NCBI GenBank assembly: GCA_900554745.1
Contig: USIU01000053.1
Location: forward strand, 1-7,591
DNA from: an uncultured Leuconostoc sp.
GTDB taxonomy: Bacteria > Bacillota > Bacilli > Lactobacillales > Lactobacillaceae
Length of the DNA: 7,591 bases
Reading direction: 5' to 3'
Made by a program: the position numbers and the translations under genes. Below the pieces are notes generated by a model. It was given only the letters and a program-made list of their open reading frames with translations, was not told the DNA's origin and did no database searches. This document shows positions 1 to 5,400 of the stretch, piece after piece (the stretch's first letter is position 1; every line of letters starts with the position of its first letter).

Positions 1-443
1 TCGCCGTCGCACAAACTAACGTCAGGCTACGTTGGTCGGGTTGCAACGTGAAACCATGCTTAAGATAGAATTGTTCGGCCGGTGTCCCCTTATCCGTTTC
101 CAAAATAATATTGGGGATACCAGCTACTGATAAATCAGCTTTAATCGTTTCAAGTAAATGGGTCCCAGCACCCTTTTTTTGTTGGTCAACTGCTACAAAC
201 AAATCCAACAATTGATATTCTATGCCACGGTTTAGAAAAGCCCAAAGCCACCCCGATCAACTGTTTACCTTGCCAAAGTGCATAACAGCGGTTCGTATTC
301 ATGGCAAGTAGGCGTATGATATATTGTGTCACGTCGGGTAAAGCATGGGTTTCAAACCACGGTGCTTGAGCGAATACCGTTTGATATAATTGAGCGGCAG
401 CTGTAATATCTGCCGCGGTTAGACGTACAACTTGTTTGGTCAT
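1..443 (-). pseudogene. GNAT-family N-acetyltransferase, frameshifted and cut by the window edge
   Basis: The ATG at 443-441 opens a frame (MTKQVVRLTAADITAAAQLY...) that reaches GKQLIGVALGFSKPW at about residue 73, then goes out of frame and stops at 188-186. The +1 frame continues to base 1 with a clear GNAT second half: an LLDLFVAV strand, the acetyl-CoA loop QQKKGAGTHLL, then ETDKGTPAEQFYLKHGF. Both halves together give about 146 residues to the edge, close to a full single-domain GNAT, so little is missing. The break must lie between 189 and 256, because each frame has a TGA bounding it; homology places it near 221-240. A weak SD (AGGTG, 454-450) sits 6 bases before the ATG. GNAT enzymes move acetyl from acetyl-CoA to an amine; the substrate cannot be told. 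It is probably a pseudogene, but a sequencing indel is possible. Confidence 0.82.
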
Positions 444-469
444 TGGTTACACCTACTACATTATTTTTT

Positions 470-487
470 AATGATGATATCATCATT
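470..487. promoter_or_regulatory. Perfect 18-bp palindrome, candidate operator for the GNAT gene
   Basis: AATGATGATATCATCATT is its own reverse complement. It lies 27 bases upstream of the GNAT start and shares three bases with the -10 element at 485-490, so it would cover the -10 to +1 region of that promoter. It is not followed by a clean T-run in either direction, so it is more likely a protein-binding site than a terminator. The binding protein is unknown. Confidence 0.4.
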
Positions 488-512
488 TTAACATTTTTAA
501 TATTTTTGTCAG
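485..512 (-). promoter_or_regulatory. Extended -10 promoter for the GNAT gene
   Basis: On the minus strand there is a -35 CTGACA (512-507), a 16-base spacer, and a -10 TAAAAT (490-485) preceded by TG one base upstream (493-492), an extended -10. The predicted transcription start falls inside the palindrome at 470-487, about 35 bases before the GNAT ATG. Confidence 0.55.
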
Positions 513-559
513 ACACGATGTTACTCATCACGTGCATAGCGCTTGGCCTCAACAATTCT

Positions 560-589
560 CTGACAGGTCCACGCAATATTTGTTATGAT
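560..589 (+). promoter_or_regulatory. Extended -10 promoter for the serine hydrolase / VTT gene pair
   Basis: There is a -35 CTGACA (560-565), an 18-base spacer, and a -10 TATGAT (584-589) preceded by TG at 581-582, forming an extended -10. Both hexamers match consensus at five of six or better. Transcription would start near 596, giving a leader of about 98 bases before the ATG at 694. Confidence 0.6.
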
Positions 590-622
590 GTGTATATGTT
601 ATTTGACGTATTTTGTGCAGAT

Positions 623-636
623 CAAATGATCATTTG
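623..636. promoter_or_regulatory. 14-bp perfect palindrome in the serine hydrolase 5' leader
   Basis: CAAATGATCATTTG is a perfect inverted repeat about 27-40 bases downstream of the predicted transcription start of the plus-strand unit. It shares the ATGAT core with the larger palindrome at 470-487. It could be an operator acting as a roadblock or a small RNA hairpin; nothing in the sequence decides between them. Confidence 0.3.
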
Positions 637-693
637 CGCCTTGTCAAACCACGTCTGACACAACAATGACGCTAGAAATGTAAACCTGATGTT

Positions 694-1584
694 ATGCCCA
701 GCCGTAAGAAAAAAAGAACCCAGTTGAAAAAAAGCACCCGCTTTATCTTGCTCCTATTGATCATCGTCAGTGGTCTCCTAATCTATCAAATGGGTGGTCG
801 ATCCTACCTCCTAACATTAACCAGACCGATTGTTTCATGGTCTGAACAAGTTACGCACCAGCCTGACTCTGAATTAAAACAACAGTGGCAAACGCTCATG
901 GCCGATCAAGATGCCAATGTGGATATTGCAGTTTATAATCACAAAACTGGCCAAACCACAACGTACAGTAATCACAAGTCCGCCACCTACTACACAGCTA
1001 GTATCATTAAGGTTGCCGTCTTGGCGAACTTATTAAATGATCATGCGGACAATAACACCCAGTTATCCGCTAATGAACAAACTCTCGCCCACGATATGAT
1101 TGCCTACTCTGATAATGACGCCACTACAACGTTACTTAACACTTATCAAGATGGCTATACGGCGCCAAATCGCCTGTTTAAGCAACTCGGCATGACACAC
1201 ACCAAAATGAGTTCTGCGGCTTGGGGCTTATCCACCACAACGGCAGCCGACCAACTCAAATTATTAAACGCTTTGGCGTATGGCACCAAATCGCCACTTG
1301 ATCGAGCGGATCGCAACTATGTGTTGCAACTCATGGCAAATGTTGCGCCTGACCAAGTTTGGGGCATCAGTGGTGGTCTGGCCGATAACGCACAAGTCGA
1401 ACTTAAAAATGGTTGGCTAGAACTCGATGACGGTTGGGTGGTGAATACCATTGGTCACGTCAAAACCAAGACTAGTAACTATACCATGGCTGTCTTAACA
1501 AACGGGAATGACACACAAGATCAGGGCATTGACTTAATTGAATCCCTTTCGGCGGTTACGGCAAAACAATTAAAGGCCGACTAA
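694..1584 (+). CDS. Membrane-anchored serine hydrolase, beta-lactamase/PBP fold
   Basis: This 296-residue protein begins with a basic patch (RKKKR) and a membrane segment at about residues 17-35 that should act as a signal anchor, putting the catalytic domain outside the cell. The penicillin-recognising active-site motifs are present: Ser103-Ile-Ile-Lys106 (SxxK), Ser139-Asp-Asn141 (SDN), and Lys238-Asn-Gly240 in the place of KTG. TTTAADQLKLL (from about 181) matches the class A segment after the omega loop. The loop itself lacks the Glu-x-x-x-Asn that class A enzymes use to deacylate penicillin. I therefore infer a cell-wall-related or uncharacterised acyl-serine hydrolase rather than a resistance beta-lactamase. 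The start has no clear SD; an in-frame TAG at 673-675 and no upstream start codon leave 694 as the best choice. It is followed 49 bases later by the VTT-domain gene, probably in one operon. Confidence 0.85.
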   Translation: MPSRKKKRTQLKKSTRFILLLLIIVSGLLIYQMGGRSYLLTLTRPIVSWSEQVTHQPDSELKQQWQTLMADQDANVDIAVYNHKTGQTTTYSNHKSATYYTASIIKVAVLANLLNDHADNNTQLSANEQTLAHDMIAYSDNDATTTLLNTYQDGYTAPNRLFKQLGMTHTKMSSAAWGLSTTTAADQLKLLNALAYGTKSPLDRADRNYVLQLMANVAPDQVWGISGGLADNAQVELKNGWLELDDGWVVNTIGHVKTKTSNYTMAVLTNGNDTQDQGIDLIESLSAVTAKQLKAD

Positions 1585-1633
1585 CCCCATACCTTGTCCC
1601 ACAGCACAATAACTCAGAAAGGATTAAGCTGTT

Positions 1634-2299
1634 GTGAAAAAAAAGACTATTGTCAGTATTTTAGTTGGTGTCATCACAATCATTTTGCTGTTGCTCCTAA
1701 CTAAAAATCTATATCCTGATGTCCTCTCACTCATCAACCCGCACACTCCTGCGGCGGACATTCGTGCGCAAATTCGCTCACATGGCATTACCACAGGATT
1801 TTTATTAACGGCTACCTTAGCGATTTTCTGTCTGATTCCCGGTGTGCCAACGTCAATGGTTGGCGTTTTAATCGGTGTCTATTTTGGCCCTGTCATCGGA
1901 ATTTTATTAAATATCTTAGGCACCTTTACCGGAAATAGTTTATCGTTTATTTTAATTAGCCATTTTAAAATATTATCAAAACCACATACGCATAATCGGT
2001 GGGTTAAGTTAATTTCTTCTGCCAAGCACCCTGCCGCCATTTTGACCATTTCATATATGATTCCTATCATCCCAATGTTCATTGTCAACTACACCGCTAA
2101 TAAGCTCAAATTACCTGATAAAATCACCTATTTGTCGATGTTTATCGGTAGCATCCCCTCCGCCGTACTGCTCAGTGTTGGTGGTGATGCCATCTTCCGT
2201 GGTCACAGTACACCTGAACTGAAAATCGTTGTCGGCGTCCTTGTTGTCGCCATTTTGTTATTACGTCTCAAAAAGCGTCAGCAGCAAACACAGTCATAA
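1634..2299 (+). CDS. TVP38/TMEM64 (DedA-superfamily, VTT domain) membrane protein
   Basis: This is a 221-residue, strongly hydrophobic protein. A short basic start (MKKK) leads into a membrane segment at about residues 6-22. A cytoplasmic or extracytoplasmic stretch follows, then the VTT/SNARE-associated core with its glycine-rich signature (GVLIGVYFGPVIGILLN, then GTFTGNSLSF). Further membrane segments follow at about 135-155, 165-185 and 198-212, with a basic C-terminus (RLKKRQQQ). Family members are linked to lipid scrambling or transport and membrane homeostasis, but the substrate of this one is unknown. The GTG start has an SD (AAAGGA) about 10 bases upstream. It probably shares a transcript with the serine hydrolase and ends 49 bases before a strong terminator. 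Family is confident, function open. Confidence 0.85.
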   Translation: MKKKTIVSILVGVITIILLLLLTKNLYPDVLSLINPHTPAADIRAQIRSHGITTGFLLTATLAIFCLIPGVPTSMVGVLIGVYFGPVIGILLNILGTFTGNSLSFILISHFKILSKPHTHNRWVKLISSAKHPAAILTISYMIPIIPMFIVNYTANKLKLPDKITYLSMFIGSIPSAVLLSVGGDAIFRGHSTPELKIVVGVLVVAILLLRLKKRQQQTQS

Positions 2300-2348
2300 C
2301 CATAAAACCCGAATTTTTTTCACGGCTTATGCATGTTATTCAGACGAT

Positions 2349-2382
2349 AAAAAACGCACCAGTTTGAGTTGGTGCGTTTTTT
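2349..2382 (+). terminator. Intrinsic terminator of the serine hydrolase / VTT operon
   Basis: A 13-bp perfect inverted repeat, AAAAAACGCACCA and its complement, surrounds an 8-base loop. The GC core is CGCACCA/TGGTGCG and it ends in six T. Because the left arm starts with six A it could also stop transcripts on the other strand. Confidence 0.92.
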
Positions 2383-2672
2383 GTTTGCGCTGAACATCGT
2401 GTCAACATTCAACTACGCCTTCCTATTTGTTATTTCAGTCATTCTGTATTTTATCAGCTCAACACATTATCTAGGCGATATTTAAGAAAGTAAAGCCTTG
2501 TTATTTCAAAATATTTTAACTTTTTCGACAATTGCCCTATATGATTGAAATCATTTGACATTTTAAGATTTTGTTAGTTGTTATCGTACTATGTTTAAAA
2601 GATGGGTACACGAAAAAATAATAAAGTATTCAGTCAGTATCAAAGTACATTGAAAGCCCTACGGAGGCACAT
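2383..2672. other. AT-rich spacer, 290 bases, no gene seen
   Basis: No convincing coding frame is present on either strand. It holds the promoter candidate and the inverted repeat described at 2541-2584, and about 80 bases of leader before the small membrane-protein gene. A minus-strand TTG frame behind AGGAAGG (about 2415-2425) runs straight through the terminator at 2349-2382, so I do not call it a gene. Confidence 0.5.
2541..2584 (+). promoter_or_regulatory. Promoter candidate for the 81-aa membrane protein, with an inverted repeat at its -35
   Basis: A perfect -35 TTGACA (2555-2560) is followed 18 bases later by TGTTAT (2579-2584), a mediocre -10. Directly abutting the -35 is ATGATT-GA-AATCAT (2541-2554), an inverted repeat with 6-bp arms and a 2-base centre. 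This is a plausible binding site for a regulator. The predicted transcript starts near 2591 and has a leader of about 80 bases. Confidence 0.42.
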
Positions 2673-2918
2673 ATGAAACGGAAAATATATACAATCTTAA
2701 CCTACTTAGTCGGTTTAACCACACTATTGGGTTTACTCATAGCTAAAATATTAACGGATAATCACACGTATATAAAGATTGGATCGTCACTTCTCGGTAT
2801 TTTTATAGGTATTTCTACCATCATAACTATAAAAAATGACAACCAACTGACCTGGCAAAGTCGTTCATTCCTGTTCGTTAGCTTATGGTTTGTCTTAAAC
2901 CCATGGTTTAATGATTAG
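2673..2918 (+). CDS. Small membrane protein of unknown function (81 aa)
   Basis: I do not recognise a family. The protein starts with a basic MKRK and has hydrophobic segments at about residues 5-27, 33-53 and 65-79, so two or three membrane passes. The last segment is rich in aromatic residues (FLFVSLWFVLNPWF). The SD is nearly ideal: CGGAGG ends 6 bases before the ATG, which makes this a real gene despite its length. It is more AT-rich than the genes around it and stands alone, with a long leader upstream and no recognisable terminator downstream. The next gene, ssrA, points toward it. Confidence 0.7.
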   Translation: MKRKIYTILTYLVGLTTLLGLLIAKILTDNHTYIKIGSSLLGIFIGISTIITIKNDNQLTWQSRSFLFVSLWFVLNPWFND

Positions 2919-2982
2919 CAAATAAGAAGTTTTACCATTTTTTAGATGTTATTATTTTAGTTACTATCCAGCCTTTTGTTTG

Positions 2983-3126
2983 CTAAACTATCATCTTTTT
3001 CAATCTCAAGTACTCTTCATCAATCATTGTATCCAACAGGCTATTAAACGTTGCATCAGTCAAGACATCTTCAAACACAATGCCGAAAGTATCGATAGCA
3101 ATGCTACATTGAGCGTGTACATCAAT
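2983..3126 (-). other. Start-less, protein-like open stretch, possible gene remnant
   Basis: Between two in-frame TAG codons the minus strand is open for 47 codons with no ATG near its beginning. The translation looks protein-like: it includes IDTFGIVFEDVLTDATF and ends DEEYLRLKKMIV. A GTG inside (...FGI-V-FED...) has no SD. It lies downstream of the ssrA terminator, so it is not obviously transcribed. It may be the tail of a decayed gene or chance. The complementary plus-strand reading in the same register is also open, which weakens the case. Confidence 0.2.
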
Positions 3127-3163
3127 CTACTTATTGATACATTACCACAAACCTTTTACATAC

Positions 3164-3199
3164 AAAAAAACGGTGACACCAGTATGCCTAGTATCACCG
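3164..3199 (-). terminator. Intrinsic terminator of ssrA
   Basis: Read on the minus strand there is a 12-bp stem (CGGTGATACTAG with CTGGTGTCACCG, including two G-U pairs), a 5-base loop GCATA, and a run of seven T. It begins only seven bases past the mature 3' end of the tmRNA, so the precursor has almost no 3' trailer beyond the terminator hairpin. Confidence 0.9.
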
Positions 3200-3205
3200 C
3201 TAATA

Positions 3206-3561
3206 TGGAGCCGAGGGGAGTCGAACCCCTGTCCAAACTGCCCGGTACATGAACCTCTACGCTTATAGTGTTGTCATTTAAATTTCATGATTGATTCCGC
3301 CACAACACACGGCTCACACCAATCACTAACTCGATTCATTTAACGCCGCTGTTCCGAATCTAAGCAACGACGCGAGCTGACTTTTTATGACCTAACCCTA
3401 GACGCCAGCGACCAAGGTTAAGTGACGCATCACTGGTTTTTAGGCAGCGATTGCGAAAGAGTTTTCGTTTTTTGCAGTTAAAATGTCTGCCCGTTTTAAC
3501 GCCCGGATGGCGAAACGCAGTCCATGCCCTAAACAGCCTGTCGAATTCCAAAAACGACCCC
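3206..3561 (-). ncRNA. ssrA: Transfer-messenger RNA (tmRNA)
   Basis: tmRNA rescues ribosomes stalled on broken mRNAs and marks the unfinished protein for proteolysis. The 5' end GGGGUCG pairs with the 3' CGGCUCC to make a 7-bp acceptor stem that includes the G3-U pair read by alanyl-tRNA synthetase. The conserved 5' block GGAAUUCGACAGGC and the T-arm AGGGG-UUCGACU-CCCCU are both intact. The single-base discriminator A is followed by UAU in the genome, so the CCA tail is not encoded and must be added. The mature length of about 356 bases is normal for a one-piece tmRNA. The mRNA part encodes the tag at 3475-3440. The gene lies directly after the acc operon on the same strand. Confidence 0.97.
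3440..3475 (-). other. tmRNA tag-peptide reading frame (AKNENSFAIAA)
   Basis: The resume codon GCA at 3475-3473 opens an 11-codon frame that ends in TAA at 3442-3440. Its C-terminal Ala-Ala is what ClpXP-type proteases recognise. From memory this tag fits Leuconostoc/Weissella-type bacteria, which supports the taxonomic guess. Confidence 0.93.
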
Positions 3562-3568
3562 AATTTAA

Positions 3569-3582
3569 GCTGCTCACGCAAC
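3569..3582 (-). other. Small GNRA-capped hairpin in the pre-tmRNA leader
   Basis: On the transcript, GUUGC-GUGA-GCAGC can form five pairs with a GNRA-type tetraloop, 7 bases before the mature 5' end of tmRNA. It would be removed with the leader by RNase P. It may be chance. Confidence 0.25.
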
Positions 3583-3583
3583 A

Positions 3584-3617
3584 AATAAAAATACTGACAG
3601 CTGTCAGTATTTTTATT
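3584..3617 (-). terminator. Terminator of the acc operon, a perfect 34-bp palindrome
   Basis: AATAAAAATACTGACAG and its exact complement meet with no spacer. In RNA this gives a stem of about 15 pairs with an AGCU loop, ending in UAUUUUUAUU. It begins 9 bases after the accA stop codon. It ends the fatty-acid transcript before ssrA, and being symmetrical could act in both directions. Confidence 0.85.
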
Positions 3618-3623
3618 ATACCA
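3615..3623 (-). promoter_or_regulatory. Extended -10 promoter candidate for ssrA
   Basis: TGGTATAAT on the minus strand is a consensus -10 with the TG extension; it begins 2 bases after the accA stop. No good -35 is found 16-18 bases upstream, which an extended -10 can tolerate. The predicted start is near 3608, inside the acc terminator palindrome, giving a leader of about 47 bases that RNase P would remove. I found no better promoter in the 22 bases between the palindrome and the tmRNA. Confidence 0.5.
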
Positions 3624-3625
3624 TA

Positions 3626-4426
3626 TTAAAACGCTCTAAAACGTGCGCGTCGTTGCTTAAGCAATTCTTCTGGCGTTAGCGCATTTAGCCGCGCAAATTC
3701 ATCATCTAACCGCTGACGAATCAAATTAAACACTCGGGGATGATTCCGTGATTCTGGAATAATATATTCAATCACGCCCTTTTCCAAAAGGTCTTTAGCT
3801 GTAATTCCCATGACAGCGGCAGCCTCATCGGCGCGCTTGCTATCTTTCCATAAAATAGAGGCAAAGCCTTCTGGTGACAAAATGGAATAAGTGGCGTTTT
3901 GGAACATCCAGACTTGGTCACTCGTCGCCAACGCTAAAGCCCCACCCGAACCGCCTTCACCATAAATAATGGCAATCATTGGCACCGTTAATTTCATCGA
4001 GTCCAAGATTGACTTGGCAATCGCTTCACCTTGGCCTTGTGCTTCCGCTGTTTTCCCCGGAAAGGCGCCCGGTGTGTTGATAAAAGTCACAATTGGGCGA
4101 TGAAACTTGTTGGCTTGTTGCATTAAGCGCTGGGCCTTGCGATAACCCCAAGGTTCGGGCGAACCGTTACGCTTACTCAATTTATCTTGAATATCAACAC
4201 CTTTATCAATGGCAATGACGGTGACTGGCTTGCCGTTTAAGGCAGCAATCCCGCCAATGACCGACATGTCATCCCCGCTCAAACGATCGCCATGGAGTTC
4301 GACAAAATCTGTGAAAATGCCGTCGATGATTTCACGCGCTAAAAAGCGGTCTTCACGTGACTTTTTCACCACTTCTGCTGGCGTTAATTCGTGCTTAAAT
4401 AATTTTAATCCAATATTGACTGCCAT
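3626..4426 (-). CDS. accA: Acetyl-CoA carboxylase carboxyltransferase subunit alpha
   Basis: AccA pairs with AccD to form the cytoplasmic carboxyltransferase, which moves the carboxyl group from carboxybiotin on AccB to acetyl-CoA and yields malonyl-CoA for fatty-acid synthesis. The 266 residues carry the family signatures: NTPGAFPGKTAEAQGQGEAIA near 117-137, the glycine-rich GEGGSGGALAL near 156-166, and YSILSPEGFASILWKD near 180-195. It is shorter than the about 319-residue E. coli protein, as is usual in Lactobacillales, mostly at the N-terminus. The ATG comes 1 base after the accD stop, with its GGAGG SD inside the last codons of accD, so the two subunits are probably translationally coupled in equal amounts. 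Confidence 0.97.
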   Translation of the reverse strand: MAVNIGLKLFKHELTPAEVVKKSREDRFLAREIIDGIFTDFVELHGDRLSGDDMSVIGGIAALNGKPVTVIAIDKGVDIQDKLSKRNGSPEPWGYRKAQRLMQQANKFHRPIVTFINTPGAFPGKTAEAQGQGEAIAKSILDSMKLTVPMIAIIYGEGGSGGALALATSDQVWMFQNATYSILSPEGFASILWKDSKRADEAAAVMGITAKDLLEKGVIEYIIPESRNHPRVFNLIRQRLDDEFARLNALTPEELLKQRRARFRAF

Positions 4427-4427
4427 G

Positions 4428-5267
4428 TTATACCTCCGACACCCGATGTAACTTCACCAACTTAGCAATGACTGCGCTAAGTTCTGGCCGTGGTACGATT
4501 TGATCGACAAAGCCATTTTCCAACAACGTTTCCACGCGCTGAAAATCTTTGGGGAGCTTTTCATGAATCGTTGATTCAATCACACGGGCGCCAGCAAAGC
4601 CGACTAAGGCATGTGGTTCGGCCAACGTAATATCGCCTTGCATGGCGAAACTAGCCGTCACACCACCAGTTGTTGGATCCGTCAGTACCACCAAGTACAG
4701 TAAGCCAGCTTCTTGATGCGCCGCCACTGCCGCAGACACTTTGGCCATTTGCATCAAAGAATTAATCCCTTCTTGCATCCGTGCCCCACCAGAAGCCGTG
4801 AACAACACGACGGGTAGCTTCTTGTCGGTAGCATACTCAAACAAGCGGGTAATTTTTTCCCCAGTCATGGATCCTAATGAGCCCATCATGAAGTAAGAAT
4901 CCATCACGCCTAGCGCCACTTTTTCAGTTTCAATCGTGGCCACACCCGTTAATACGGATTCACCCAAGCCAGTTTGTGACTTGGCCCGCGCGAGTTTTTC
5001 GGCATATCCCGGAAATTCCGGTGTGGTCATTTCAATATCCGCATCCATTTCTTCAAATGATTGCGTCAGCAAATCTACGCGTTCTTGTGCTTGTAAACGG
5101 AAACCATAGCCACAATGCGCACACACACGAAATGGCCCCAATTGTTTATTATACATTTGGACCCCGCAATAAGGACATGCCAAGAAAAGGCCGTCTGGGA
5201 TGCGTTCATTGACTGATGCATCACGCTTCATTTTAGCGGTTGATTTTTGATTATCGTATAAATCCAT
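4428..5267 (-). CDS. accD: Acetyl-CoA carboxylase carboxyltransferase subunit beta
   Basis: This is the partner of AccA in the carboxyltransferase half of acetyl-CoA carboxylase. The 279 residues begin with a four-cysteine zinc ribbon (Cys31-x2-Cys34, Cys49-x2-Cys52). The crotonase-like core follows with FTASGGARMQEGI near 156-168 and the conserved TDPTTGGVTASFAMQGD near 196-212. All key features are intact. The ATG at 5267 is preceded only by a weak GGGA 6 bases away; the strong AGGAGG lies 44 bases upstream across a hairpin (5317-5312). Met13 is a weaker alternative start with no SD. The 133-base gap from accC is the largest in the operon and contains two hairpins. Confidence 0.97.
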   Translation of the reverse strand: MDLYDNQKSTAKMKRDASVNERIPDGLFLACPYCGVQMYNKQLGPFRVCAHCGYGFRLQAQERVDLLTQSFEEMDADIEMTTPEFPGYAEKLARAKSQTGLGESVLTGVATIETEKVALGVMDSYFMMGSLGSMTGEKITRLFEYATDKKLPVVLFTASGGARMQEGINSLMQMAKVSAAVAAHQEAGLLYLVVLTDPTTGGVTASFAMQGDITLAEPHALVGFAGARVIESTIHEKLPKDFQRVETLLENGFVDQIVPRPELSAVIAKLVKLHRVSEV

Positions 5268-5269
5268 CT

Positions 5270-5317
5270 TTATCCCGTGGCTTCTGTGTTAAGGATACAC
5301 AGAGCCACATGCCTCCT
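5270..5317 (-). promoter_or_regulatory. accD translation-initiation region: SD, hairpin, mini-ORF
   Basis: AGGAGG (5317-5312) is followed by CAT and then a strong hairpin: GTGGCT-CTGTGT (5308-5297) pairs with ACACAG-A-AGCCAC (5289-5277), 12 bp with one bulged A. With the hairpin folded, the SD and the accD ATG are separated by only 12 unpaired bases. A mini-ORF from the GTG at 5308 encodes MALCILNTEATG and stops at 5272-5270, two bases before the accD ATG. A second frame from the ATG at 5310 runs 19 codons into accD. Both mini starts sit unusually close (1-3 bases) to the SD. Confidence 0.45.
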
Positions 5318-5362
5318 ATTCCCTTTGCTTAGCAGTTTCAGGCTGCCAATACCGTTAATATG

Positions 5363-5397
5363 ATAATACCGCATATGTCGGCCATACGCGGTATTAT
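5363..5397 (-). promoter_or_regulatory. 15-bp hairpin after accC, no U-run
   Basis: The arms are ATAATACCGCGTATG and CATATGCGGTATTAT on the transcript, with one G-U pair and the 5-base loop GCCGA. It starts 3 bases past the accC stop. It is as strong as a terminator stem but is followed by CATATTAACGG rather than a U-tract. It is better read as an mRNA-stability, processing or partial-attenuation element that could lower accDA relative to accC. A TATAAT overlaps its foot, but the only good -35 is 22 bases away. Confidence 0.5.
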
Positions 5398-5400
5398 AGT

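Noticed and set aside
443..658. Plus-strand 71-codon ORF in the divergent spacer
   Set aside because: It overlaps both promoters and both palindromes, has no SD, and has the composition of AT-rich non-coding DNA.
694..1584. Class A beta-lactamase conferring resistance
   Set aside because: The omega-loop glutamate is missing and KTG is KNG, so a resistance function is not supported.
2915..2986. Inverted repeat TTAGCAAA / TTTGCTAA after the small membrane-protein gene as a terminator
   Set aside because: The arms are only 8 bp with 56 bases between them and no T-run follows.
2919..3206. Attachment site or island integrated at the tmRNA 3' end
   Set aside because: No second copy of the tmRNA 3' end and no integrase gene are in the window.
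2980..3252. Plus-strand 90-codon ORF ending MEPRGVEPLSKLPGT
   Set aside because: It reads antisense through the ssrA terminator and the tmRNA 3' end. The EPRGVEPLS ending is a well-known false protein from antisense tmRNA. It has a TTG start and no SD.
3360..3584. Minus-strand 74-codon ORF
   Set aside because: It lies inside tmRNA in a different frame from the tag.
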